Assembly (NCBI RefSeq): GCF_001665625.1
Contig: NZ_LZSY01000061.1
Location: forward strand, 38,087 to 102,086
Source of the DNA: Mycolicibacterium peregrinum
Lineage (GTDB): Bacteria > Actinomycetota > Actinomycetes > Mycobacteriales > Mycobacteriaceae
Direction of reading: 5' to 3'
DNA length: 64,000 nt
Notes under the pieces: generated by a model
The model's input: the letters and a program-made list of their open reading frames with translations, nothing else
Told to the model about the DNA's origin: nothing
Database searches by the model: none
Translations under genes and position numbers: made by a program
Part shown: positions 24,055-32,178 of the stretch, one piece after another
Layout: each line of letters begins with the position of its first letter
Position numbering within the stretch: position 1 is the stretch's first letter

Positions 24055-24978
24055 TCACACCGGGAAGCTGACGCCGGTGAGCTCTTCCGACACCGTCCAC
24101 AGCCGGCGCTGCAGGTCCTCGTCATGGGACTGCTTGCTGGAGGACACGAGCTTCGGGTAGCCGCGCACTTCCCGGAATCCGTCCGGTCCGTAGTACTGGC
24201 CGCCGCGAACGTCGGGATCGGTGGCCGCGCGGAGTGTGGCCAGTGCGCCCTTCAGCGCACTGTTGACGAGCAGGCTGGTGAGTTGGTCAACGCCGGGCAG
24301 CCCGGCGCCGGGGATGTGGCGGGTGAGCTCGGTGGCCGACACCCCGGGGTGGGCGGCCACCGCGATGGTCGGCTCGTTCTTGGCGGCCAGCCTGCGTTGG
24401 AGTTCGTAGGTGAACAGCAGGTTGGACAGCTTGGACTGCCCGTACGCGGCCACCCGGTTGTAGCTGCGCTCCCACTGCAGGTCGTCGAAGTGGATCGCGG
24501 CCTGGATGCGGTGCGCGACGCTGGCGACCGCGACGACACGCGACCCGTCGACCGGCAGCAGATGATCGAGCAGCAGCCCGGTCAGCGCGAACGCGCCGAG
24601 ATGGTTGGTGCCGAACTGCAACTCGAAGCCGTCGACAGTGGTCTGCTTGGGCGGGTACATCACCCCGGCGTTGTTGATCAGCAGGTCGATCCGCGGGTAG
24701 GCGGCCTTGAGTTCGTCGGCCGCGGTACGCACCGAGTCCAGCGAGCCCACATCGAGGTGCTGCAGCTTGAGGTCGGCCTTCGGCACGGCGGCGGTGATCC
24801 GGTCGACGGCCTCGCGCCCCTTGTCCAGATTGCGCACAGCGACGACGACGTGCGCGCCCTTGGCGGCGAGCACGCGGGCGGTCTCATAGCCCAGCCCGGT
24901 ATTGGAGCCGGTGACGATCGCGATCCGTCCGGACTGATCGGGGACATCGGCCTCGGTCCACTTGGAATTGGCGCTCAT
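24055..24978 (-). CDS. short-chain dehydrogenase/reductase (Rv0439c type)
   Basis: 307 residues, SDR fold resembling retinol dehydrogenase/WW-domain oxidoreductase-like enzymes. The cofactor motif TGSNTGLGYETARVLAAKGA (TGxxxGxG) lies near residue 23, [12 protein letters not shown] near 100, and the catalytic YGQSKLSNLLF (YxxxK) near 178. NADP(H) preference is likely from VAVRN. It is upstream of moeA with a four-base overlap of its stop with a possible moeA GTG. In M. tuberculosis this gene is next to groEL2; here groEL lies about 24 kb further right. A close paralogue is encoded at 35579-36502. Confidence 0.93.
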   Translation of the reverse strand: MSANSKWTEADVPDQSGRIAIVTGSNTGLGYETARVLAAKGAHVVVAVRNLDKGREAVDRITAAVPKADLKLQHLDVGSLDSVRTAADELKAAYPRIDLLINNAGVMYPPKQTTVDGFELQFGTNHLGAFALTGLLLDHLLPVDGSRVVAVASVAHRIQAAIHFDDLQWERSYNRVAAYGQSKLSNLLFTYELQRRLAAKNEPTIAVAAHPGVSATELTRHIPGAGLPGVDQLTSLLVNSALKGALATLRAATDPDVRGGQYYGPDGFREVRGYPKLVSSSKQSHDEDLQRRLWTVSEELTGVSFPV

Positions 24979-25009
24979 GGCTCGAACTCTACGGGTGCAC
25001 CCGTGTGCC

Positions 25010-26305
25010 TCACACCGTTGCGATCACCGACGCCGAGGGCATCGTGCGCATCACGTGATCGATATGGATCTGGCTTGCGATGTATCGGCTGTTGTCCGCG
25101 ACAGCGGCCAAACCCGTCCGGGCCAGCGAGTTACCGTCGGGCAGCCCCGCGTAGTACAGGCCTGGGAGGGCCCCGAGGATCCCGCCCTGCTGCAGCGGCA
25201 CCCCGTTCTCGTCGAGCGCATATGTGGGCAGGATCTGATAGTCAGGGCGGAATCCGGTGCACCACACGATGGTTGAGATGTCGTGGTGGGCCAGGTCGAG
25301 CCGGGTATCGAAGCCCGTGATCGCATCGAGGTTCACGACGGGTGTCGTTGCGGCCTCGGGGGCGACGAAGCCGCGGTCGCGCAGCCCGGCGTCGATCTTG
25401 TTGATCACCTCCCGGAGTGAGAGTGCGGATGCCTCGGCGATGTCGACGACGTTGTCCTCCAGCGTCAGCACGGTTGCCCGCGCCCCGCGCGCCGAACCGA
25501 CCAGTACGACGCCCTTTTCGGCCAATGTGCCGAGATTGAGTTCGGCGGTGCCGAGCCGGTTGCCGCACACCGGCAATCCGGGTAGCCGGGAGCTGTCGTC
25601 GGCGCCCGCGTTGACGAAGTCGTCATACAGCGAGAACACGTGCATCCATTCGTGGATGGTGCGGCCGCGGTAGTGCCGCGGCCAGGCTCGGTGCCGTCCC
25701 ACCGACAGGAAGATCCGTCGGCCGGCGTCTATCAGTTCATCGGCGATCTGCTGACCGCTGATGCCCGTGCCGACCACCAGCACCGCTCCGTCCGGAAGCG
25801 AACCGGGATTGCGGTAGTCGGCCGAATGGGTTTGGTGGATGGCCGAATCGATGTCGCAGGACAGGATGGGCTTGCGTGGCTGGGCGTAGCCGCCGACGGC
25901 TGCGACGAGGTTGCGCGATTCCACCGTCTCGCCGTCGTGCAGGCGTGTGCTGAACCGCGTGTCCTCGTCGGAGGCGCCGAACCGACTCTCGACGGCCTGT
26001 ACCGGTGTGTGCTCACGGACGGTCAGGTCGCGGTCCTGTACATAGCGCCGCAAATGGCAGGCCACCTGCGGTCCCGAGGGCAAGGCGAACGGGTCGTCGC
26101 CGTCGTAATCCCACCCGGGCAGCCGGATCGATCGGTTTCCGCTCCCGACGAGCAGGCTGTCCCACCGTTCGTGCGCCCACCGTTGGCCGACCTCGCCCTT
26201 CTCGAACACGATCGCGTCGTGCCCGATGTCCTGGAGTGCTCCTGCTACGCCACAGCCTTGTTGACCGGCGCCGATGATGACGGTCTCGATGTATTCGTTC
26301 CCCAT
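25010..26305 (-). CDS. flavin-containing monooxygenase-type oxidoreductase
   Basis: 431 residues. An N-terminal FAD-binding GAGQQGCGVAGALQDIGHDA (GxGxxG) lies near residue 12, and a second dinucleotide motif VLVVGTGISGQQIADELIDA near residue 172 (NADPH). Between them FMO-type wording is seen (IHQTHSADYRNP). RWDSLLVGSGNRSIRLPGWD and the C-terminal TIVWCTGFRPDYQIL are also family-typical. It probably oxygenates a small substrate that cannot be named. It is divergent from a MerR regulator with a candidate MerR-type promoter in between. Confidence 0.88.
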   Translation of the reverse strand: MGNEYIETVIIGAGQQGCGVAGALQDIGHDAIVFEKGEVGQRWAHERWDSLLVGSGNRSIRLPGWDYDGDDPFALPSGPQVACHLRRYVQDRDLTVREHTPVQAVESRFGASDEDTRFSTRLHDGETVESRNLVAAVGGYAQPRKPILSCDIDSAIHQTHSADYRNPGSLPDGAVLVVGTGISGQQIADELIDAGRRIFLSVGRHRAWPRHYRGRTIHEWMHVFSLYDDFVNAGADDSSRLPGLPVCGNRLGTAELNLGTLAEKGVVLVGSARGARATVLTLEDNVVDIAEASALSLREVINKIDAGLRDRGFVAPEAATTPVVNLDAITGFDTRLDLAHHDISTIVWCTGFRPDYQILPTYALDENGVPLQQGGILGALPGLYYAGLPDGNSLARTGLAAVADNSRYIASQIHIDHVMRTMPSASVIATV

Positions 26306-26332
26306 GGGAGAGTCCCGCTTTCCGTGAAGAAT

Positions 26333-26363
26333 TAGTTAGGGTTACCTAACAAGAGCACTTCAA
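26333..26363 (-). promoter_or_regulatory. candidate MerR-type promoter/operator for the monooxygenase
   Basis: A perfect six-base inverted repeat with a 4-base centre, GTTAGGGTTACCTAAC at 26335-26350, lies between divergent genes. Reading the minus strand, TTGAAG (26363-26358) and TAACTA (26338-26333) form -35/-10-like boxes separated by 19 bases, with the dyad at the -10 side of the spacer. A 19-20 base spacer is the hallmark of promoters activated by MerR proteins through DNA distortion. The match to consensus is only moderate. The sequence also faintly resembles an iron box with one base missing; that is considered less likely. Confidence 0.5.
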
Positions 26364-26401
26364 GTCGGCTTCAGATCAAGGTCGTGAATGGGGTGGGTGA
26401 C

Positions 26402-26800
26402 ATGAGTGACGACTTCATCGGCATCGGTGCCGCCGCGCGGCGGTTCGGTCTCGCCGAATCGGCGCTGCGGTACTGGGAGAAGCGCGGCCTGCTCCATCCG
26501 GCCCAGCGCCGGTCGAGTTGGCGGTTGTACGGCCCGGAGCAACTCCACCGCATCGGGCTGATCAAGATGTGGCGGGAAAGCGGCCTCATGAGTCTGGATG
26601 AGATCGAGGCAGTCCTCACCGCGGGTGGCCGTGACTGGCGCGACGCTGTGCGCGACCGCCTCGGGGAGATCGAGCACCAACAGGATCGCCTGGCGAAAGC
26701 CAAGGTGCACCTTGAGCATCTATTGACCTGTCCGGATGCGAATCCGGCCGAGGACCGCCCGTACCTGCGGACGATGACGGCTGAACTGCCTTCCGCCTAA
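26402..26800 (+). CDS. MerR-family transcriptional regulator
   Basis: 132 residues. The winged-helix domain opens with IGAAARRFGLAESALRYWEK, then RGLLHPAQRRSSWRLYGPEQ, followed by LHRIGLIKMWRESGLMSLDE. A dimerisation helix comes next (RDRLGEIEHQQDRLAKAKVH) and a short effector tail with one cysteine (LLTCPDANPAEDRPYL). The ATG at 26402 is preferred over 26384. It is divergent from the flavin monooxygenase, which it probably controls. The short effector region suggests a small-molecule or redox ligand, but no metal-binding cysteine cluster is present. Confidence 0.9.
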   Translation: MSDDFIGIGAAARRFGLAESALRYWEKRGLLHPAQRRSSWRLYGPEQLHRIGLIKMWRESGLMSLDEIEAVLTAGGRDWRDAVRDRLGEIEHQQDRLAKAKVHLEHLLTCPDANPAEDRPYLRTMTAELPSA

Positions 26801-26829
26801 GTGGGGCCGTGGTGGGGCATGCTCGGTTC

Positions 26830-27342
26830 ATGGACAGTGCAACCGGTCTGACACTGCGCGATCCCGCCCAGCGGCCCAGTCGCAAGGCGCCGCTGGTGTG
26901 GGCACTGGGCGCGGCCATCCCATGGGTGGTACTGACACTGGCGCAGTTGATCTGGTTCGCGATCGACCAGCGGATGCTGTGGCTGCACGGCACCGCGGCG
27001 GTCGTCACGGTCCTGGGCGCGGTGCTGTTCATCGTGGTGGTCCCCATGTGGCGTTACCGGGTGCACCGGTGGGACATCAACCTCGGGGCTGGGACCCCGG
27101 CGGTGTACACCCGCACGGGGTGGCTGGTGCAGGAGCGGCGGATCGCGCCGATCTCGAGGGTGCAGACCGTGGACACCCACCGGGGCCCGCTGGACCGGAT
27201 GTTCGGCCTGGCCAACGTGACGGTGACGACGGCATCCTCGGCGGGCGCGGTGCGGATCGTGGCGCTCGACGACGACGTGGCCGATCAGGTGGTGGCGCAG
27301 TTGACCGACATCGCGGCGATCGGCGAGCAGGACGCCACATGA
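26830..27342 (+). CDS. PH-domain (DUF304/YdbS-like) membrane protein
   Basis: 170 residues. Two helices (APLVWALGAAIPWVVLTLAQ and GTAAVVTVLGAVLFIVVVPM) precede a bacterial PH2 domain: WRYRVHRWDINLGAGTPAVY, TRTGWLVQERRIAPISRVQT and VDTHRGPLDRMFGLANVTVT. YdbS-type proteins are usually paired with a larger YdbT-type protein, as here, where the stop overlaps the next start (ATGA). The function is unknown; YdbS/YdbT pairs in other bacteria have been linked to envelope stress or toxin tolerance. The start could also be GTG 26809. Confidence 0.88.
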   Translation: MDSATGLTLRDPAQRPSRKAPLVWALGAAIPWVVLTLAQLIWFAIDQRMLWLHGTAAVVTVLGAVLFIVVVPMWRYRVHRWDINLGAGTPAVYTRTGWLVQERRIAPISRVQTVDTHRGPLDRMFGLANVTVTTASSAGAVRIVALDDDVADQVVAQLTDIAAIGEQDAT

Positions 27343-28811
27343 GCCTGCCTGCCGGGCCCGCCGTCGAGCGGCAGTGGCAGCGGCTGAGCCCGCGCATGCT
27401 GCTGGTCCACCCGGTACATGAAGTGCTGCAGCAGATTCCACTGCTCATCGGCGCGGTGGTGCTCGGCTCGGCGACCGGCAACCAGGGCTGGACGATTGCG
27501 GCGATAGTGCTCACCATCGGCGTCGGCCTGGCGCGGTGGTTCACCACCAGCTACCGCATCGAACCCGACGAGGTCCAACTGCGCACCGGGCTGCTGCAAC
27601 GCAAGACGTTGTCGGTGCCGCGTAACCGGATCCGGTCGGTCTCGACCGATGCGCGGCTGCTGCACCGGCTGCTCGGGCTGACCGTGCTGCGGATCAGCAC
27701 CGGACAGGAAGCCAAGGGCGACACCGAATTTGCCTTGGATGCGGTCGAGGCGCAACAGGTGCCGAGGCTGCGCGCGATCCTGCTCGCCGATGCGGTTCCG
27801 ATCGCCGAGGCGCCGGCAGGCCGCGAACTGGCCCGCTGGCAGCCCTCCTGGCTGCGCTACAGCCCACTGAGTTTCACCGGCCTGGCCATGATCGCAGCGG
27901 CGGTCGGCGTCGTCTATCAAGCCGGTGTCGGTGCCGCGCTGCGCGACTCAGAGCTGGCCCAGTCCGGGATCGCACTCGTCGAACGCCTCGGGACCCTGGC
28001 TGCCGTGGTGGCCGGCGCGCTGGTGGTCCTGGTGGCCTCGGTGGTGCTGTCGGTACTGCGGTCGTTGCTGACCTATGGAAACCTGGTGTTGCGTCGGGAT
28101 TCCGATGTGCTGCACATGGAGCACGGCCTGCTACGTCGGCGCGAGCACACCTACGACATGCGGCGGCTGCGTGGCGGCACCCTACGCGAGCCGCTGTTGG
28201 TCCGTGCGTTCGGTGGCGCCCGCCTGGACGCGGTGATGACCGGCGTCGGCGGCGAGGGGGAGGCCTCACTGCTGCTGCCACCCTGCCCATCCGACACGGC
28301 CAGGGGAGTGCTGGCCGAGTTGATCGGCAATCCAGGTGCCGTCGAAGCGCCGCTGGTGGCCCACGGGCCGGCGGCGGTGCGGCGGCGCTGGACCCGCGCC
28401 CTGGCGCTGCCCGCGGTGGCCGGCGTGGCGTTGCTGGCACTCGGGGTGCCGGCGTGGGCGTGGGTGCTGTGGGGGTTGTCGGTCGGGTGCGCGGCTCTGC
28501 TGGCCGCGGACCGGGCCCGGTCCCTCGGGCACCTCGTGCGCGACGGCTGGCTGGTCGCCGGCGCCGGCAGCTTGGAGCGGCGCCGCGACCACCTGGCTGC
28601 CGCCGGGGTCATCGGATGGACGGTGCGGCAGACGTTCTTTCAGCGTCGCGCCGGTGTGGCGACCCTGATCGCCGCGACCGCCGCCGGGGAGAAGCGCTAC
28701 GCCGTGATCGACCTCCCCGCTGCACAGGCGTGGTCCGTGGCGGCGGCTGCCTCGCCCTGGGTGGCCGACAACAGGTGGGCCTCCGGACCGGCAGGCCCCG
28801 AGTTGCGCTGA
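27339..28811 (+). CDS. PH-domain (DUF304/YdbT-like) membrane protein
   Basis: 490 residues with three repeats of the YdbT layout: paired helices each followed by a PH2 domain. The repeats are recognisable by RWFTTSYRIEPDEVQLRTGL then LQRKTLSVPRNRIRSVSTDA near residue 75, by NLVLRRDSDVLHMEHGLLRR near residue 250, and by GWLVAGAGSLERRRDHLAAA near residue 405. Hydrophobic pairs lie around residues 180-245 and 350-390. It overlaps the YdbS-like gene by four bases and the two probably form a membrane complex. The function is unknown. Confidence 0.88.
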   Translation: MSLPAGPAVERQWQRLSPRMLLVHPVHEVLQQIPLLIGAVVLGSATGNQGWTIAAIVLTIGVGLARWFTTSYRIEPDEVQLRTGLLQRKTLSVPRNRIRSVSTDARLLHRLLGLTVLRISTGQEAKGDTEFALDAVEAQQVPRLRAILLADAVPIAEAPAGRELARWQPSWLRYSPLSFTGLAMIAAAVGVVYQAGVGAALRDSELAQSGIALVERLGTLAAVVAGALVVLVASVVLSVLRSLLTYGNLVLRRDSDVLHMEHGLLRRREHTYDMRRLRGGTLREPLLVRAFGGARLDAVMTGVGGEGEASLLLPPCPSDTARGVLAELIGNPGAVEAPLVAHGPAAVRRRWTRALALPAVAGVALLALGVPAWAWVLWGLSVGCAALLAADRARSLGHLVRDGWLVAGAGSLERRRDHLAAAGVIGWTVRQTFFQRRAGVATLIAATAAGEKRYAVIDLPAAQAWSVAAAASPWVADNRWASGPAGPELR

Positions 28812-28836
28812 ATTCGCGGACGTTTACTGTCGCTGC

Positions 28837-29652
28837 ATGGCTATCGGTGGAGTGCTGTTCGACATCGATGGTGTGCTGGTGACCTCCTGGCAGCCCATTG
28901 ACGGCGCGGCGGAAACTTTGCGGATGCTGGCCGAGCGGCAGATCGCCCGGTCCTATCTGACGAACACCACCACCCGGACCCGCGCGCAGATCGCCGACCT
29001 GCTGACCGCCGCCGGAATGGACGTCGCCGCCGACGAGGTGATCACCGCGGCCGCCCTGACCGCCGAATACGTCCGCGACCGCTATCCCGGCGCCCGATGC
29101 TTCCTGGTCAACAGTGGGCAGATCGGTGAGGACATGCGGGGCGTCGACGTGGTCTATTCGAGCGAGTTCACCGGCCCTGCCGCACCCGACACCCCCGACG
29201 TGGTGCTGCTCGGCGGCGCCGGGCCGGAGTACAACCACCTCACGCTCAGTTGGGTCTACGACTGGATGGCCCAGGGCGTGCCCGTCGTGGCCATGCACCG
29301 CAGCACCGCGTGGAACACCACCGACGGCCTGCGGGTCGACACCGGCATGTATCTCGCCGGGATGGAAGCGACCTCGGGCCGCAAGGCCACGGCTGTCGGC
29401 AAACCCGCCCCGGAGGGGTTTCTGGCCGCGGCCAACCGCCTCGGCGTCGACCCCGAGGAGATGTACATGATCGGCGACGACCTGAACAACGACGTGCTGG
29501 CCGCCCAGGTGGTGGGCATGGCCGGCGTTCTGGTGCGTACCGGGAAGTTCCGTCAGTCCACGTTGGATCGTTGGGCCGCAGACGAATTCGCGATGCAGCC
29601 CAACCATGTCATCGACTCGGTCGCCGATTTGCCGGAGCTGCTGGGCTTGTAG
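28837..29652 (+). CDS. HAD-superfamily phosphatase, class IIA
   Basis: 271 residues. Motif I is [11 protein letters not shown] (DxD nucleophile, residues ~10-12), motif II is [10 protein letters not shown], motif III Lys is in [20 protein letters not shown], and motif IV is [14 protein letters not shown] near residue 210. The long insert between motifs II and III is the class IIA cap, as in NagD and LHPP phosphatases. The physiological substrate is unknown. It starts 25 bases after the YdbT-like gene and may be co-transcribed. Confidence 0.92.
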   Translation: MAIGGVLFDIDGVLVTSWQPIDGAAETLRMLAERQIARSYLTNTTTRTRAQIADLLTAAGMDVAADEVITAAALTAEYVRDRYPGARCFLVNSGQIGEDMRGVDVVYSSEFTGPAAPDTPDVVLLGGAGPEYNHLTLSWVYDWMAQGVPVVAMHRSTAWNTTDGLRVDTGMYLAGMEATSGRKATAVGKPAPEGFLAAANRLGVDPEEMYMIGDDLNNDVLAAQVVGMAGVLVRTGKFRQSTLDRWAADEFAMQPNHVIDSVADLPELLGL

Positions 29653-29697
29653 GCCGCGGTGTGCTCGGCCGCGCCGGGCCGCGCCGGCCGCTCGGCC

Positions 29698-29763
29698 GCG
29701 CCGTTTTCTACACCCGGGTCGCGATTCTTCAACGAGGACGACCCCTGGGTAGAAATCGGCGCT
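29698..29763. repeat. dispersed palindromic element, copy A
   Basis: Left arm CGCCGTTTTCTACACCCGGG at 29699-29718 and right arm CCCCTGGGTAGAAATCGGCG at 29742-29761 are near-perfect inverted repeats separated by about 23 bases. Related copies lie at 35516-35570, 44541-44603 and 49187-49248. This copy lies between the convergent ends of the HAD phosphatase and the DUF1214-like gene, so it could act as a bidirectional transcription end. There is no T-run typical of an intrinsic terminator. Confidence 0.85.
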
Positions 29764-29788
29764 CGCAGGGCCCGCGGGAAGTGCGCTC

Positions 29789-32050
29789 CTACACCGTGTA
29801 GCGGCGGTCGTACCCGGCCTGACGGTCGGCGATCTGCTGCGCGCGGTCGTAGTCGAGCTGGTCCGGGTTGTAGTTGGGATCGTTCGGGTCGTTCACGATG
29901 TCCGGGACCTCCGACGCCTTCACCACTCGCGTCGTCACCTTCGGCATGTTCGTGGCGTCCGGGTCCACCCCTTGGAAGCGCATCGAGATGGTGCCCTGGT
30001 TCAGGCCGCCGGTCGACACCCAGTTCGCCACGCCGGGATCAGTCTTGGACACGACGATGGTGTACGTGCCGTCCGCGTTCTTGATGGCCTGGCTGTTGTT
30101 CAGGCTGGTCTGCTGATTGCGGGTGTCGCCGGTGATGGTCCAGTCATTGGTCACCGGCACCACGAAGTACTCCGCATCACCGGGATCGACGGTGATGACC
30201 ATCGCCTCGTCGTCCTTGAGCTGGAAGTAGCCGGCGCTCTGCAACTGCGTGGAGAGGAACTGTGCGTTGTGCTGCGGCTGGGACAGCACGTTGGGCGCTC
30301 CGGTGGCGGTCGCCACGGACATGTAGGTGTTCTCGCCATTGATTCCGGTGACCAGCATCAGGATGGCCGTCTCGGCGGACGACAACAGCAGCGGGGCCTG
30401 GTCGAACGCCGGGACGATCGACACCAGGCTCATCAGGAGCGGATTCTTCACCACCGTCTCGCCGATGACCGGGATCGCGAATCCGCCGATCTGGCTGAAC
30501 AGGCTGCTGGGCGGCCCTGCGGTCTTCTCGATGGTCAGCGTCATGGGCGTCTCGGTGTTCCAGTCGCCCAAGGTGTTTCGGGTAGCGAGGATGGTCGAGT
30601 TGGCCGGGGCCTGAATGTAGTTCATGCCCTTCTCTGGGTTGGCCGGTGCCCCATTGGGACTCACCACGATGGTGAACGTGCCGTCGTCGCGGATACTCAG
30701 TTCTTCGCCGTTGAGATTGGCGGCGGTGACCCCGTTGATTCCGGTGAGCACACTGAAATTGGTGTTCGCCGAAGTGGGGTGGGTACTCGGGTCGGCCGGG
30801 TCATACCCCGCGACCTTGCCCTCGATCTGGTAGGTCGATGCGCCGTTGATACCGGTGAAGCGGTAGACGGTATCGGGGTTGTCGTACCAGATCCGGGTGC
30901 CGCCGGCGTTCTGCCCGTTCCAGCTGTGCGGTGGGTTGACCTGCAGCAACAGCTTCGGATCGTTGGAATTCAGCAGCAGGAACTCGGTCGCCGACTGGTT
31001 GGCGAACTCGGTGGCGGCCTGGTTGAGCTGGGAGAAGTTCGTGAAGTCGGGTCCACCGACGGTCGCGAAGTTCTTGGCCGCCTCGACGTACCAGGCCGCC
31101 ATCAGGACCACCTTGGCCAGCTGGACGAACGGTGTGTTGACGATCTGGCTGACCTGTTGTTCGGCCGCGAGCTGGTCCTCGGTGGCCAATATGCTCGTCG
31201 CCTGCGTGGTCACCTGGGATGTCACCTCCGGAGTCACCTGCGACGTCGTCTCCGGTGTGGTCACGCGTCCGATGGGGACGAGGCCCTGGCTGCCATCGCG
31301 GCGCGACCAGCCCAGCAGCGCCGCCAGTCCGAGGTCCTGCAACGGGCTCACCGGAGTCTCCGGGAGACGCGGTTTGAGCCGCTCCGTGGCCGCCGCCACG
31401 ATCTCGGGTATGGACTGCGCCGCCGGAGCCTGCGTGCGTGCTGACGCCGGGATCAGGCGATCTACAACGTCTTTCGCCACCGTCTTGGTGACGACCGTCA
31501 GTGTCTCCAGTGGCGCGGTTGCCTCGGCCTCGACCTCGGCCTCGGCGGACTGCGGCCGGTTGTCCAGTGCGGCCGACAGCTTGCGGGGTGTGTCGGTGGC
31601 CTTGGTGAAGGCCCGCGACACCGACTGCCGCACATTGTCGGCCGCGTTCTCGACGGCATCGGCCGCCGCGGATTTTGTGGTGCCCTTGCTGCTCTTTCCG
31701 TCCTTGCCGTCTGTCCTGCGGTCGGTCGATGCTGCCGCCGAACGACGCTCGCCGACCTTCGAACTGCCGAGCGCGGACTCCACCTTGGCGGCCGCGTCAC
31801 TGACCCTCTTGGCCAGCTTCTGCGGGTCCGAGAAGGACGGTTTGCGGGGGCCCTTCTTCGGGGTCGAGCTGTCGGTCTTGGTACTGCCGGTCGCCTTTGA
31901 ATGTGTTCCCGACGAGTCCGAACCGCCGGTGTCGGCGGAGGCGATCGCGGTGCCGTTGGCCACCGCCACACCGATTCCCAGTGCGACCGCGAGCGTGCCC
32001 ACCCGCCCGATGAACCGGGCGCCTCCAGTGGTAGCGGATGTCGTCGGCAT
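29789..32050 (-). CDS. large secreted protein with DUF1214-like C-terminus
   Basis: 753 residues from ATG 32050. The N-terminus has a membrane/signal helix (VGTLAVALGIGVAVANGTAI then ASADT, a plausible cleavage site). A ~150-residue low-complexity linker rich in Ser/Thr/Lys/Asp follows, then a helical charged stretch (LAKRVSDAAAKVESAL). The structured half contains two related blocks with YRFTGINGASTYQIEGK and MLVTGINGENTYMSVAT. The second block ends in DUF1214-like wording: EYFVVPVTNDWTITGDTRNQ, then NADGTYTIVVSKTDPGVANW. It is probably exported and surface-associated; the function is unknown. The N-terminal layout resembles that of the PGRS protein at 38023-43317. Confidence 0.8.
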   Translation of the reverse strand: MPTTSATTGGARFIGRVGTLAVALGIGVAVANGTAIASADTGGSDSSGTHSKATGSTKTDSSTPKKGPRKPSFSDPQKLAKRVSDAAAKVESALGSSKVGERRSAAASTDRRTDGKDGKSSKGTTKSAAADAVENAADNVRQSVSRAFTKATDTPRKLSAALDNRPQSAEAEVEAEATAPLETLTVVTKTVAKDVVDRLIPASARTQAPAAQSIPEIVAAATERLKPRLPETPVSPLQDLGLAALLGWSRRDGSQGLVPIGRVTTPETTSQVTPEVTSQVTTQATSILATEDQLAAEQQVSQIVNTPFVQLAKVVLMAAWYVEAAKNFATVGGPDFTNFSQLNQAATEFANQSATEFLLLNSNDPKLLLQVNPPHSWNGQNAGGTRIWYDNPDTVYRFTGINGASTYQIEGKVAGYDPADPSTHPTSANTNFSVLTGINGVTAANLNGEELSIRDDGTFTIVVSPNGAPANPEKGMNYIQAPANSTILATRNTLGDWNTETPMTLTIEKTAGPPSSLFSQIGGFAIPVIGETVVKNPLLMSLVSIVPAFDQAPLLLSSAETAILMLVTGINGENTYMSVATATGAPNVLSQPQHNAQFLSTQLQSAGYFQLKDDEAMVITVDPGDAEYFVVPVTNDWTITGDTRNQQTSLNNSQAIKNADGTYTIVVSKTDPGVANWVSTGGLNQGTISMRFQGVDPDATNMPKVTTRVVKASEVPDIVNDPNDPNYNPDQLDYDRAQQIADRQAGYDRRYTV

Positions 32051-32178
32051 AGCCTCTCCCCCAACTGTTCTGGCTGCAACAGAACGCAATTGGCCGACTG
32101 TAACAAGTTCCAGTTGAGTCTCGGGGGAGTTTGAGGGACTCAGATTTTTATCGCGATCGCACGCCGCGTCCGCCTGTG

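Noticed and set aside
26332..26350. IdeR iron box in front of the flavin monooxygenase
   Set aside because: The sequence resembles TTAGGTTAGGCTAACCTAA only if a base is deleted. The spacing of TTAGG and CCTAA is wrong for IdeR, and the divergent MerR explains the dyad better.
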